A DNA stretch of 64,000 nucleotides from Marsupella aquatica (lineage: Eukaryota; Marchantiophyta). Where the stretch lies: the NCBI GenBank assembly GCA_973895155.1, contig OZ316898.1, forward strand, positions 17,980,001 to 18,044,000, in the 5' to 3' direction. The position numbers were made by a program, and so were the translations under genes. Below the pieces are notes generated by a model, which was not told the origin of the DNA, did not search any database, and saw nothing but the letters and a program-made list of their open reading frames with translations. Below, in pieces: positions 43,675 to 55,474 of this stretch. The stretch's first letter is position 1. Each line of letters opens with the position of its first letter.

Positions 43675-44088
43675 CTAGTTTTTTTTCTTGTTTGTGTACT
43701 GCCATTGACTGATGTGTGTACAAAGAAGTGAGAAATATAAGCTAGAAAATTCTGAAACAGATCATGGATAGAAGCAGTGTTTGATTAGCACCATTTTCGC
43801 ACTTGCAGAAGATATTTTGACATTTTGTAACCTTCAACTATTGTATGTACAATTTTCTTTAGATTAATACTGTGAGCTATTGCAGAAACATTTCATTTGT
43901 ACAAGCTTCTCTGCATGTTATTTAGTTGTGATATTGTGACGTTCAAAGTAAAGTAGAACTCAAATCAAATCAAATGAATTGTGCTGGAGGCTTTTTGAAA
44001 AACAGAAGCATGGTATTATAAAATAGATTGGATTACAATGGCTTCAAAATTGAAGAAAATTGCTCATCAAACAATTGAACAGGCTTCA

Positions 44089-45411
44089 CTATCCTACGTG
44101 GTCCAATAAAGCCATTCTTGCTTCAGGCCCCCCTCTATAGACTCTTCGGTTAGGACACAACACTCCTACATAGCCTGGTGGGTGAGGTGGATAGTGCTGC
44201 CAAACAACATTTGGCAGCCCATCATTCCTATCTATAATGAGGTTATGAAGAACACAACATGAAAAGATCATTGGCCCAAGTCGTTCAATTCGAGGCTTCC
44301 ACAATACCCTGCTCAGAATTCTCCATGTTCCTTTCAACCTTCCGAAAGCTCCCTCCACACACATTCTACTACTGGACAACTTGAAATTAAAATCATCAGT
44401 ATGCTGAGACACACCTCTAGCGAAAGGAACAATAAGCCAAGGGAGTAAAGGGTACCCTGCATCCCCAATGATGTACTCTTGCAACATCCTGCCATCCTGA
44501 CAGCGAAATAGAGGCCCAGCCAATCGAGTGTGGTATTGTGTGACTTGGTAATAAAATCGGGACATCCTCATTAATCTGGTATCCTGAATCCTTCCCGGCA
44601 GTCCACCACATACATCCAAAAACCTCAATCTCTGATCACAAATTGCTTGCATGGAGACTGAGAGCTTGTGTTTCCAGTCATAGTATTGAGTGGAGTCCTC
44701 GCCAAATGGTAACTCTATAGGGAAGTGAGTGCAGTCAATAGCTCCACAACAATTAGGAATACCCCATCTATCCTGAAATCCCTATTTAACTTCAAGAAGA
44801 CCTGCTTTGTCTGGCCATCAAATGACATGTGCAGCCCTCCTCCGTAGAGAGGAAATAAATTTCCAAGTAACCTTCACAGCAGAACTCTTCGAAAATCCAA
44901 ACAATTCACCTAGAGTCAAAAAAGTATCACCGGTCGCTAGACGTCTCAATGCAAGAGCCACCTGTCTCATTACCAAAAGCTGTCGATTGGGCAAGATTCA
45001 AAGTGAAACAGGAGGGTCTGTGATCATATCATCATGCAGCATCTCACATAAGTAAAAAAACAGAGAGGGGCTAATTCTGAAAAACTCTTGAAATCGGTGT
45101 GGATCCTCCCAAGGTGTCTCATCAATCCAGATTATTAATCTCTGTCAAGACCTTGGTTTGATGTACCACTGATCAACAACTTGTCTCGGCCGAATATGGA
45201 CTAACCCAAGTGCTTGCAAAAAGCATGGCACTATGTGAGAAAATAACAGGGCTCTACAAAACATTGCTTGGGTGATTGGACAATGGTCACTAGACTCAAG
45301 TAAATAAGAGGATCCCCTGTCAAAGTAAGGCATCATTAGTTGCACAACAGTGGCAATTGAGGCCATCAAAGAAGCAAGTGTTCTAAGTATTGAGTGGAAT
45401 GAATGTGACAC
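44089..45411 (-). pseudogene. PIF/Harbinger DDE transposase
   Basis: One minus-strand phase holds the whole gene, interrupted by four stops (plus-strand positions 45145-45147, 44998-45000, 44818-44820 and 44782-44784). The N-terminal part (88 codons from 45411) leads into the helix-turn-helix-like region ALRRLATGDTFLTLGELFG. The DDE_4 nuclease core has all three catalytic residues: aspartate in CCGAIDCTHFPIE (44734-44736), aspartate in IIGDAGYPLLPW (44461-44463) and glutamate in CVEGAFGRLKGTWR (44353-44355). The last 187 codons are uninterrupted. Total length, about 440 codons, is normal for the family. The chemistry would be cut-and-paste with TTA-type 3-bp target duplications, but I could not find the element's inverted ends. 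The stops make it dead. Confidence 0.9.
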
Positions 45412-46557
45412 TGAAGTAGATTGGAATCTTCGTGGAGGGGGTCTGGTCTATGCAACAACAATGGGGATAGACTGATTAAGATCAGAGAGGTCTGAAAGCT
45501 CATACACATCTGCCATGGGATTTCTTCTATGACAGCGGATGCCTGCAATGCTCCTGAAATTAACAAGAAACTCTAAGAACGGGATTCCAAGCTTGAAAAC
45601 TCACAAGGACAATCAAAACACAGGGCAAATATGAAATGCAAATGACGTTATGGAATTGCACTACTCAAACTGATTCATTACCACATTTTGCAGATTAATT
45701 ACATAGGCCTGCATGCATTGAATATAGTATTGAAATATCAATTTAAGTGATAAGGAATTTACGCACCTGATCCGGGAGTCTCGACTGTGGTACAGAATCA
45801 GATTTTCACTCGAACAGTGTAGCTGAGAAAGTGAACATGGACTCCAAGCCTCCCATGAGTGTCGATTGCATGTGGAGCCCCCTATCCCAAGAGTCAAACA
45901 ATGATCTTCTCTCTTGTATTGCTATTCTACGAATGTGCTGGGCAAATTTTCCAATTGAAAATGACTCTTCGGTTAGGTATGGCAGCGCAGCAGAACTCTA
46001 GATTAATGGCCGGATGGTTTGCAATGAAGCCGCGCTGTAGGAATGGCTTTGCGAGAAGATGCGGAGCTACGCTATTGAGGCGTTTGGTATCACGGACCTA
46101 TGGTGGAAGCTCAATGTCGAGCTCAAAAGCTTGTGAGCTTGCTGTAGCTATGGCGTCGGCATTTCACTTGGGCTTGGGGCTGGGCTCGTGTCTCATAGTC
46201 GGGCTTGGGGCTGGGCTCATGTCTCGTAGTCGGGCTTGGGGCTGGGGGGCTGGCTGAACATTTTTGGAATGCATCCGGGGTGGAAACCGGCAGCCTACGG
46301 TCACAATGTGCTGCCAGGTACCCCCTCACAGTCACCCCATGCGACTGTGGCCTGGGTACTCAGATTGCCTCCCAAGTTATGGGAGAGGGGGGGGTGGGCG
46401 GACGGGGACTCCCTTCCGTACGGTCATGGAACCTTGGTCTTAGGCTTCTTGAGCATGTCCCTCTTCCTTCCACAAACAAAGACCCCTGGAAGACTCAATC
46501 TAGTTGGTCACCACCTTGTTGAAATTGCTCTATATAACTAGTCACCACCCAAACTTT
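45412..46557. other. No gene; GC-rich repeat segment
   Basis: Possible 3' flank of the Harbinger element up to about 46140. Then follow a 31-bp tandem repeat (46170-46245) and a GC-rich stretch with overlapping frames (46205-46541) that contain no recognisable domain. The stretch next to 46557 may be the leader of a decayed minus-strand LTR element. Confidence 0.4.
46170..46245. repeat. 31-bp tandem repeat, about 2.5 copies
   Basis: gggcttggggctgggctc(g/a)t followed by gtctc(a/g)tagtc occurs at 46170 and 46201, with a partial third copy from 46232. Confidence 0.88.
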
Positions 46558-46569
46558 GCTATGATACCA
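46558..46569 (-). other. Probable copia primer-binding site relic
   Basis: On the minus strand this reads TGGTATCATAGC, one base different from the initiator-Met primer site used by copia element 1. Just beyond it (46572) is TGTTGG, which on the minus strand is an LTR-like CCAACA end. This suggests the 5' edge of an otherwise unrecognisable minus-strand LTR element whose LTR would extend to the right of 46572. Confidence 0.45.
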
Positions 46570-46571
46570 AT

Positions 46572-49500
46572 TGTTGGAAAAATCGACACGACACTTGAAC
46601 CAAGAGCAAAACCAACAAGCATATGCGCAAGAATATATTCAATCAACTTTAACGAACTCAAGCAAAATTCTATCAAATTTGAAAATAAATGATTTCTTTA
46701 GGCAAATGATCTGTTGATCGAGATGTTTCTCAAATAATACTATAAATACTTAATAGACAAATATGTATGATAATGATTAGTACTCATAACATTGAGCAAT
46801 GATATTATTTAATATAGGATGAATGATCAGGTTTGAATGTAGATAGTTGACTCCAAAGCCATGTACAACCACCAGTTTGGGAGGGATTTCCAATCTCCTC
46901 AGCCTCTGGCACCATAGACCAAAAAAGATAAGTCTTAGTTGTTGCACACAGGTCAAAGCCTAGCAAACAAGTTAAGAAATATGATGCTTTACTTGTAGCA
47001 CAACTTAAGCAATTATGGACTTGGATTGCTTGAATGTAACTTGTAGGTGATGAACCACATGATTTGAGGTAGCGCTATTTGATCTAGATTCTCAACATTG
47101 GCCTATAGAGAATCTTCTATAAAGTGACCAATATATAGCCCAGATATGTCTTGAAGCTAGTTTCTCTTAATCTTGGTCACACTTACCTACCACTAATTGT
47201 CATTGGGGTCTTACAATCAAACTAACCATTAAGGGCATGGAGGACCGTATTCATAAATATAAAGCACTCATAGTGACTAAGGTCTAGGCTTTACACACAT
47301 TCTCTGTATTCATTGTACTAATACTATCTCCCCCACAATCAAAATTTTCTCATTCATTGTGAATTGTTCAAGATGAATTCACTAGGTGACATTGCCTTCG
47401 TACTATAACATTGAATTACATCAATTTGATATTGTTGAATTTTTCATGTATTTTTGAATGAAAAAATTACATGTTCATACTTGAAAACATGAAATTTCTA
47501 GTTTTAATAGGTGACAAACACAAATCTCCAGTCTGAATGAAATAACAGAGTTTGGAGATAATATTGAAACTATACAAAAATTCTATATTGTGTAAACTAA
47601 GTCAAGGATTCTGATCACAAAAAATCCAAAATTTATGTGATGTTTGACATTAATTAATTTGGACAAACAAATAAATTTTATATTGTGTCACATTAAATTT
47701 AATCATAAAACAAATTTGACTCACAGTTTATTAAACTACTCAGATTTTCAAATATTATTCTTTGTATTTATAAAAGTTTATTGACGTATATATACTGGTG
47801 CATTATGTTGAAAGATTGATATTTGAACAATCAACTAATTGATTCAAGTTATATTATCATCTACAATGCATGATGTTAGCAATATTGTAACATCCTATTT
47901 AGCGCAAATGAGAATCCAATTAAAAATAAGGACAATATTTTAGAGTTGGTCAGACCTATAAAGATAAATTGTGGATGAATGTGTGTACATAATGAGAGAC
48001 AAAATGATGATTGCAAGTTATGTTCTCTAAGTGGTGACTATATGTGTATGAGTAATTCTTAGTAATATATAGATACGGGTATAGATCATATTCAGAAAAA
48101 ATTTTGTCAAATGACAAAAAAATTAGTGAGATTTATTTTTCATTTTTAAACCTTTGAACAGGTTGAGAGCCTCCTTTTAGCCATAGAAAAAAGTTAAAAT
48201 GCTAGTTATTGTCCAAGCTCTCTTATAATTCCGCAATTTGTAAATACAGTACTCAATAGATGTCAAATGTTGGACCTAAACATAATTGACTTGCCATCAA
48301 GCATACCTTCCATTCCCTTCAAGATAGTTAATCCTATTAATTTCTTGTAACACATAAAATACTTTGCCTTTTCTTATCTTCAAGATTTTTTGGCTTCAAC
48401 TTATGGTGACATTGTGGATTTTCACAAATTGACACATAAAATATTTTGCCATTTTTTATCTTCAAGATTGTTTGGCTTCAACTTAATTATGGTGACATTG
48501 TGGATTTTCACAAATTGACACATAAAATACTTTGCCCTTTCTTATCTTCAAGATTGTTTGGCTTCAACTTATGGTGACATTGTAGATTTTCACAAATTGA
48601 CTTACTAAATGTGTGTCCGCTTGACTGGTGGTGTCATTTGCTGAACTATATAGGAAAAAACAACGCTTCAACATAGGTTTAAATCTAAATATATGACTTG
48701 TGTTTAACTTTCAATACTGAAGCTATTTGGTTGAGTCTATTGTTATGTACACAATAATAGTTTTCTCAACCATCACAAAAGATTTTTTGATAACAAGTCT
48801 AGAGTATGATATCTAGACTATTCTCTACTACAAGGCATCATGATCAAACTAAACATATTGACATACAATATCATTTCATTAAAGATGAAGTGATCAAGAG
48901 TAAGTGGTGAAATCAAAATTGATCGTCTATCAACTGAACACAATTAATGTTGCAAATATCATCATCAACTTAAAAGACTTTATTTGAAATGCTTTCTAGT
49001 CTTGATTGGGATGCTAATTGATGAGAAATCATCAATTGGGAAGGAAAATTAGACTACTCTTAGGCCTTACACAAATATTTTTATACCTATCTAATCTCTC
49101 AACCAGACCAAAAATTTTCATACTTTTATAGATTCATTTGGTTTTTGCGTTTGAACTCACCTTTAGTTTACATGAATGATGCTATTCCAAAAGACCATGC
49201 TAGTTACTATGTCAGTAAACAAATATTGTTGATAAAAGTATTCAATCACGCACAAGCAAATTGAATCAACCAAATTATCAAAATAAATCAACAAACCCAG
49301 GGAAGGACAAATATGATCATGAATCTTAAAGACATGACTTGATTGAAAAGTGGAGGATTTTTGACAAGATGAAGTTTTACCTTATTTTCCTAGTGTTTTT
49401 CTAAACTTTGTTAAGTAAAAAGGAAAGGTCATTTTGGATGTAATTAGTATTATTTAGTGGAATTTTAAAAGATGAGTGATTAGGTATTTAGTTGTCAAAT

Positions 49501-51689
49501 ATATTTTTGTGATGGGATTGAAATATTGATTTAGTGAAGGGAAGGAGAGTGGAGGGAAAAGAAGACGCACAAATGCAAAAATAATTTTACAATGAATATA
49601 TAGCTGGAGAAGAATGAACTTGTTTTTAGGATGCCTTGGCAAGTCGATTCACAACTAGAGATCCGACCGTGAGTTTATCTTAAATTGAATTAAAATCCCA
49701 GACCTTCAACTAAAGGAGCTCAATAGTGACAATAGATTAATTTTATAGTTTCAAAATCTGAAAGTTATATATATAATTAAGTTATACTAATGTTTTCAGA
49801 AAGCATGATTTAATTATTTATTCAAAAGATTTTCATATGAATAAAAAAGTTGAGTACTTGAAAAACTTTTGGATTGCAAGTGGGTAACACCCGCTCTAGA
49901 GGAGTGAAATTTTATGTTTTTTCCATTGATTTATTTTTGGTATTTTATCATTGGCTTTTATTTCTTTTTGTAAGGACCTCATGAATGTATTTTGCTTCAG
50001 TACATGAAAAATATAAGAGAGTTTGCTCTAAAGGATTTGAATTTTATTTTATTTTGAGATAGATTTATTTTCAGTTTTTTGTCCTTGTTTTTTTCCATTT
50101 AGTAAAGATCTCATGAAACTTTCATTCCAAGAATCCTGACTTGTGGTTGCATCACATCATCCATTTTTATCACAAATATTAAAAACAATAATTATTTATA
50201 ATGACAAACAAAATGACAATCTTTTGTTCTTCGCAATGTAAACAAGAACAGTTAGACCCAAGAACAATAAAAACTTAATAAAAATAAAAATTATCATAGT
50301 AAATAATAAAGAGTGAGGGCAAAAAAATTTACATTTTCACTATTTTATTTATTTACATTTTGAATTATTCTTGAGAGCACTTGAATTATTCCTCAGAGAA
50401 GCAAGTGCTTACCATTAAAAAACTCACTTTTGGCAAAAAAAAAAAACATGTTATTTTTCTGATTGGCTCATTGAAGAGTCACATCTCTTTAACTCCCATT
50501 GAAGTATTGAGACATAACCAAAAATCACCTTAGCCATTGCAAAACCCTAAAGTGAGAAGAGTTAAGAGCTAGGATCAAACTCATTTGATTGTTTATTTGT
50601 CATAAAAAAAATCAACAACAAATGTTTTTTCTTCACTACCAGTACTAAAATCTTAAATTATTATTTTTATTTAGTTTTATTAAAAAAAACAACTAACTCT
50701 AGTTAGATGTAATTGATCATTGGCTAATAAAGAAAATAATAAATAATTATGCTCAATAGTCACACTGTTAAATTCTCAACCCAACAATTGAAATATATTA
50801 GATCAAATGTTGATAATTAACAGTGATAATTAAGTGGACTTTAAACAGACGGTACCTTAAGTTAATCATTTACCTTTCTTTTTGTGTTTTCATGGTATTC
50901 TTTATAGATCCACATGATGAGTCCTTTGCAAAATCCTTGGCACATGGATGTGCCACATTAGTGCAAGAAGGAATGCTAACTTAGGTGCTTGTAGAAATGG
51001 TTGACCTTAATTGTTTGTTGGATTATATTGTGATAAATTAATGAGCATATACAAGGATAGTTAAGAGAACAATATATATCTTTGACTTACTAGAGGGAAG
51101 AATACATCCAAAATTAAGAGAAATATAATTGACTTACTAGAGAGAGCCCTACCAATAAGATGAAATTAATCTTTGTTAAATCCTAAATATCTTATTATGA
51201 TTAAGAAAGAAATTGATAAGCTTTTATCAACTAAATTTATCTATCCAATCATCAATAGTGAATGAGTGTTAAATGTTGATAATTGACGGTGATAATTTGC
51301 ACTTTAGACAGGCAGTACAACATGGTTGGAACAAGTGTTGAAGTGACTGAAATTAGCATTTCAGTGAGAGCTTGAAGCAACACCAAAGTTTTGAGCCAAA
51401 TTAAGATTACTTGGTGAGGAAGTGCAGTATCAAAGCAATCAAAGAAATTGATATGCAATGGTTAAGTGTGCAACAGTGGCAGGAGTGTGACTTTTCTCTT
51501 CAGCAAGAGGGTAGAACACTTGACTCAGGGAGTACATGTGTAGGTGACGCTAACTTTTTGCAAGTAAACATTTCAATTTTGCTCAACTTTTAGTGTCACT
51601 TGCGTGAAAGACAAGCTTGGTGGTCAGGTTGATGGTACAAGGAGGGAACAAGGAGAGCACCATGCCTACGTGGAAGGTGAGCAGCCTGA
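46572..51689. other. AT-rich, no gene recognised
   Basis: Over 5 kb with almost no open frame above 60 codons. The first several hundred bases may be LTR sequence of the relic marked by the primer-like site at 46558; GTGGGGGAGAT on the minus strand near 47328 could be a purine tract. A three-copy tandem repeat lies at 48350-48602. Nothing else organised was seen. Confidence 0.45.
48350..48602. repeat. Three-copy tandem repeat, 82-86 bp
   Basis: Each unit contains acacataaaata, tttgcc, tatcttcaagatt, ttggcttcaactta and tggtgacattgt.gattttca. Starts are near 48350, 48432 and 48518; the second unit has a short extra att. Confidence 0.85.
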
Positions 51690-52100
51690 CGAGCGGTTGA
51701 ATTACTTGTTGTGAGAGAGGCAAGTGAAGAGAGTGCTAAAAGTGACTGGTTTTAGCAAGGCGCTTAAGCCAAAACCTGAGATGGTCAACGATGACGACTG
51801 GAGTAACACCCAAAAGATGGCAATGAGCATCATCATGCTTTACCTCCAACCCCAGATCATTAGGCAGGTGAAGGATCACTTGGATTGTGCATAGTTGTTC
51901 ATTGCACTCAAGGAGAAGTACCACCAAAATGAGATTTCAAATCGGCTCTTCATATTGCTGAAGCTGATCTTCTTCAAAATGAAAGAAAGTGGTACAAAGA
52001 TCTAGGATTACATTGAGGCATTCAATGACTTGGTAGTCAATTTCACAAATCTTGGTGAGGAGCAGTTTGATGAGGGTCGGGGAAGACATAATGATTGCAC
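51690..52100 (+). pseudogene. Ty1/copia gag relic (plus strand)
   Basis: A single phase reads as a copia Gag core (UBN2/retrotran_gag_2): ERQVKRVLKVTGFSKALKPK, then a DDDW segment, MAMSIIMLYLQPQI, LKEKYHQNEISNRLF, FFKMKESG and YIEAFNDLVVNFTNLGEEQ. At least three stops interrupt it, one before ERQVKRVL and two in the middle. No zinc knuckle, protease or LTR was found, so this is an isolated fragment. Its closest relative in the window is the minus-strand relic at 58250-59140, which shares the YLL-ERQ/EQQ-VK-VL and DDDW/SDDR arrangement. Confidence 0.8.
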
Positions 52101-53129
52101 TTACTTAATTTGTTGTTAGTTACATCATATCAGTCACTGTCAAATCTATCCTTGGCCATAATAAACATGTTATCAACATAAAATATAAGAACAATGAACC
52201 CAAAGACAACATTCTTTATTGGTTTTAGATTCACACTGTACTATAAGGTCAAAATGCACAAATGACAATTTTAGAACAAAACAAAGAAGGAATTGACTGA
52301 GTTATGAGTTGGTAGTTGATTTAGACCAAAACTCGGACACATCTAGGTTGTCTAAGTCCAAAACCAGACGACTAAGCTATTTTTGTTTTAGAATTAACAA
52401 ATAAAAATAATTAATAAAACACATGTAAATTTTGAATTAGTTTTGAGCGACGGTGACATGTTTCAAGGTTCCTGCTCAAAAGTCATTCCATTGATTAGAC
52501 TTTTAGTGTTAATGCCATCATGCATTTATGGTATTGGATGACTACTGGCGTGCGTGTTAAAGATTTGTCAACACAATTTGACCTTTTTTCCTAAGTGATC
52601 TCGATCAAATACTAACAAACATCAAATACTTCACCATCCAAAATTAATGGTACTTTGCATTGTGAGAAGAACACAATCGTTCTCAATCAAAACTACTTTA
52701 TAGGAATTGGAAATCTCCAACAACACAAGCTCAACAACAATTCCAATCTCATGGGCACATCACCATCAAGAACTTAAATAGATGTAATACATCACCGCAT
52801 TTCAGAATCTATTGTTACACCTTTCAAGATTCAACATTCTAAAGCTTTACTTTTTTATATTCTTGTCATAGTGCAATGGTACAAAGAAGGAGTTAGACTT
52901 GAAAACTAAATCCTGACTCTAAACATCTAAGGGGTTTTCCTTTATATAGTTTAGAAAGATGTGGATGAAGAGACACACCGCTTCACCTAAAATATCCTAA
53001 AGTATGGCAAATTGCCTAAGTCCATTAAATTCTCTTGCTCAAACTATAGCATTGGTTCCTCAATTAAATGATCAATGGTCCTCTCTACGGGTACCGTATC
53101 ATCCCAACTCTAAGTAGAATCAGAAGGAT
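52101..53129. other. No gene recognised
   Basis: AT-rich with no open frame above threshold and no repeat of note. It may include further decayed pol sequence of the gag relic upstream, but no motif could be read. Confidence 0.4.
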
Positions 53130-53424
53130 AGGCCCAAATAGGCCATCCGAGAAGGACTTAGCGAGGCACCAGGCTGGTGTCACGCAATTAGGACTTAGAC
53201 TAGCTGAGGGCTGGTCGGGTCAAGGGGAAAAGGGCCGGGCTCATGGTCGATTGTCCGGACCCTCGAACAGACTTTGCGTTCTAAGGGCTTGAGTCAGAGC
53301 TCATCTTGGGCCCAAGGCCAATGGAGTTGAAGCCATGGGCAATGGACGCTTGGGGCACGAGTTATGGCCCGATCCGGGTTTGGCCGATCGGGGGCCCTAA
53401 GCGGCAATGAGATCTGAGGGCCCC
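53130..53424 (+). repeat. Left gypsy LTR, internal fragment
   Basis: Matches about 55548-55840 of the right LTR: gcaattaggacttagactagc, tggtcgggtcaaggggaaaa, tcatcttgggcccaaggcca and atggcccgatccgggtttgg occur in the same order. It lacks the LTR start and more than half of the LTR end, and stops abruptly at the junction with integrase-side sequence. Confidence 0.85.
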
Positions 53425-53542
53425 ATCATCTTGTCAATGGGATCACGATGCTCAAATCCGAGTGGCCAAAGGTTCTGGCCGAGGCGAATAGGGATGACAG
53501 GTTAGCCAAGGAATGACAAAGTAATGGGGTAGCCAAGGCAAG

Positions 53543-54345
53543 GTGAGACACGTTTCATTGGGGTTGGATACCGCGCATAATGTCCAGTTATGGCAATACA
53601 AGCATAGGAGTGTGTACATCCCAAAGTCTCTAAGATTAGAGGTTCTACAAAAGTACCACGACTCGCCCTTGGGAGGGCATGGCGGACAAGCTGCTACATA
53701 TTGCAGCATGTCACGAGATGTGTATTGGCCAAACATGAAGCAATCAGTTCTTCGCCATGTGCAAAGTTATTACTCGTGCCAAAAGAACCGAACGGTCTAA
53801 AGGGCAAAAAGAGGACTTTTGCAACCCTTACCAGTAGTTGCGGCTCCATGGGAGTCCATCTCGTCCATGGACTTCATTGTGGGGTTACCTGATTCCCATG
53901 ATAATAACTCCATCTTAACAATCGTGGATCATTTTTCCAAGATGACGTATTTTTTGTCGACTACAAAAATGGTTTTGGCCCGAGAGGTTGCCGGTCTAGT
54001 TTTTGACAATGTCTTCTGACAATTGGGATTGTCGTACGTTGCATATCCTGTCCAACTATGATACCAAGTTCACGTGCCATTTCTGGAAGTTGTTGTTTTG
54101 ATTATCCAGAACATACCTTACTAGGGGATCAACGTATCATCATGAGACGGATCGATGGCCAAATGGAATGGGTGAATGATATTATGGAGGACTACTTGCA
54201 TCACTTTGTGACGGCCAATCAAAAGGAAAGGGCAAAGCACTTAACAATGGTCAAGTTTAGGTATAACTCGACCAAGCATTCAACGATGAGGTTTGTGACG
54301 TTTGTTTTGGCCATAGGGAGGATGCCAAGGGCGCCCTCCTAGTTC
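53543..54345 (+). pseudogene. Ty3/gypsy integrase relic
   Basis: The HHCC zinc-binding domain is readable (HDSPLGGHGGQAATYCSMSR, then VQSYYSCQKN). After a TAA at 53798-53800 the same phase enters the core with SMDFIVGLPDS (first aspartate) and LTIVDHFSKMTYFL. The second aspartate is in a shifted phase (YDTKFTCHFW near 54060). The third motif, DGQMEWVNDIMEDYL (from 54150), has the glutamate. The C-terminal part continues in fragments (IGKSFHVSQLKKFVK near 54740-54790). At least one stop and several frameshifts are present. Confidence 0.88.
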
Positions 54346-54813
54346 ATAAATCCGGAAGCTTGGTGGACAAAAAGCAAGGTTCTTTCTGCGAATAATTTTA
54401 TTTGAGAGCGACACCTAGTTGTGGAAGCAGCTACCAAGGGTATGACCCTTGGCCAAAGTTGGTACAAGGAGCAAGGGGATAAACATTAACGCCAGGTAAG
54501 TTTTAAATTTGAAGTATCAAGGGAAGAGAAAGAAATCTTATATAACAACTTTGAGACGTATTAGTAAATCGGTAAGCTTTGAAATTGGGGAGAGCGTTTG
54601 GTTGCAATTGAGGCCTGAGTAATACCACGGGAACATAAGTACGAAGCTGGCTCCTAGATATGCGGGGCCCTATTGCATCATACGATGAGCCCACAAGGAT
54701 AATCTGTTTTTGGTGGTGTTGGAGGCACCCAAGGAAATGGGCATAGGCAAAAGTTTCCATGTTAGCCAACTTAAGAAATTTGTCAAGACAATGATCCCAC
54801 CCGGGATCAGGTC

Positions 54814-55038
54814 TTGCATCCGGACACCATGCTGGTGGAGGACGCTGAGGAGTTTGAAGTGGAGGCAATTCTGGACCACCGTTACAAACACAAGTTAGGA
54901 AGGCAAATCTTAGAGTATTTGGTGAAGTGGGTTGGCTATGATCAGGCCGAGAGTTCTTGGGAACCGGAAGAAAATTTGGGCAATGCCCTAGAGATCCTTG
55001 GAAACTATCGTAAGCAAAGCGGCCCACCGCCATTGTGA
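54814..55038 (+). pseudogene. Integrase-linked chromodomain
   Basis: FEVEAILDHRYKHKLGRQIL is followed by EYLVKWVGYDQAESSWEPEE and a closing ALEILGNYRKQ helix. This is a complete chromodomain with the usual Y-L-V-K-W-x-G-Y and S-S-W-E-P signatures. It lies at the C-terminus of the pol region, about 430 bp before the 3' LTR, as in plant chromoviruses. It is uninterrupted, but the upstream integrase is broken and in another phase. Confidence 0.92.
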
Positions 55039-55474
55039 ACTAGTACACGCAACTGTAGCTACCTTTGTGAGTTGTATCTTAGTTTCACTCCTCTCGGCCT
55101 CTTGAGAATAAAGTTGGATTGCGTGGGTGCTAGAGGTTGTTAGGCGGCCGATTTGTATTTTGCGAGTGAAATTTGATGGTGCTCGCCTCACATCTGTGGG
55201 CGGGCCGGTTTGAACTAAAGGGGAGTACCCCATGGGGAGAACAATGGGTTCGACAAGTCTGGAGTTAGCTTACCCATTTGGATTGGCATCCTACTTGGAT
55301 AAGTGGGATAGGTTGGAATTTCCTAAGTCTGGAATGCGCATACCAACCTAGTTTGCATCAGCCTTATGGGCAAATCATTTGTTACCTCATAAATTTTTAA
55401 GACCTAAAGTGGTCTAGGCTGCTGGAACGTTTACTTAGGTCCCACAAACATGACCATTTTTAAGGGGGGGTGCA

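Noticed and set aside
46205-46541. Pair of ~100-codon frames in GC-rich DNA
   Set aside because: Overlapping in different phases, partly made of a 31-bp tandem repeat, and without domains; probably composition-driven.
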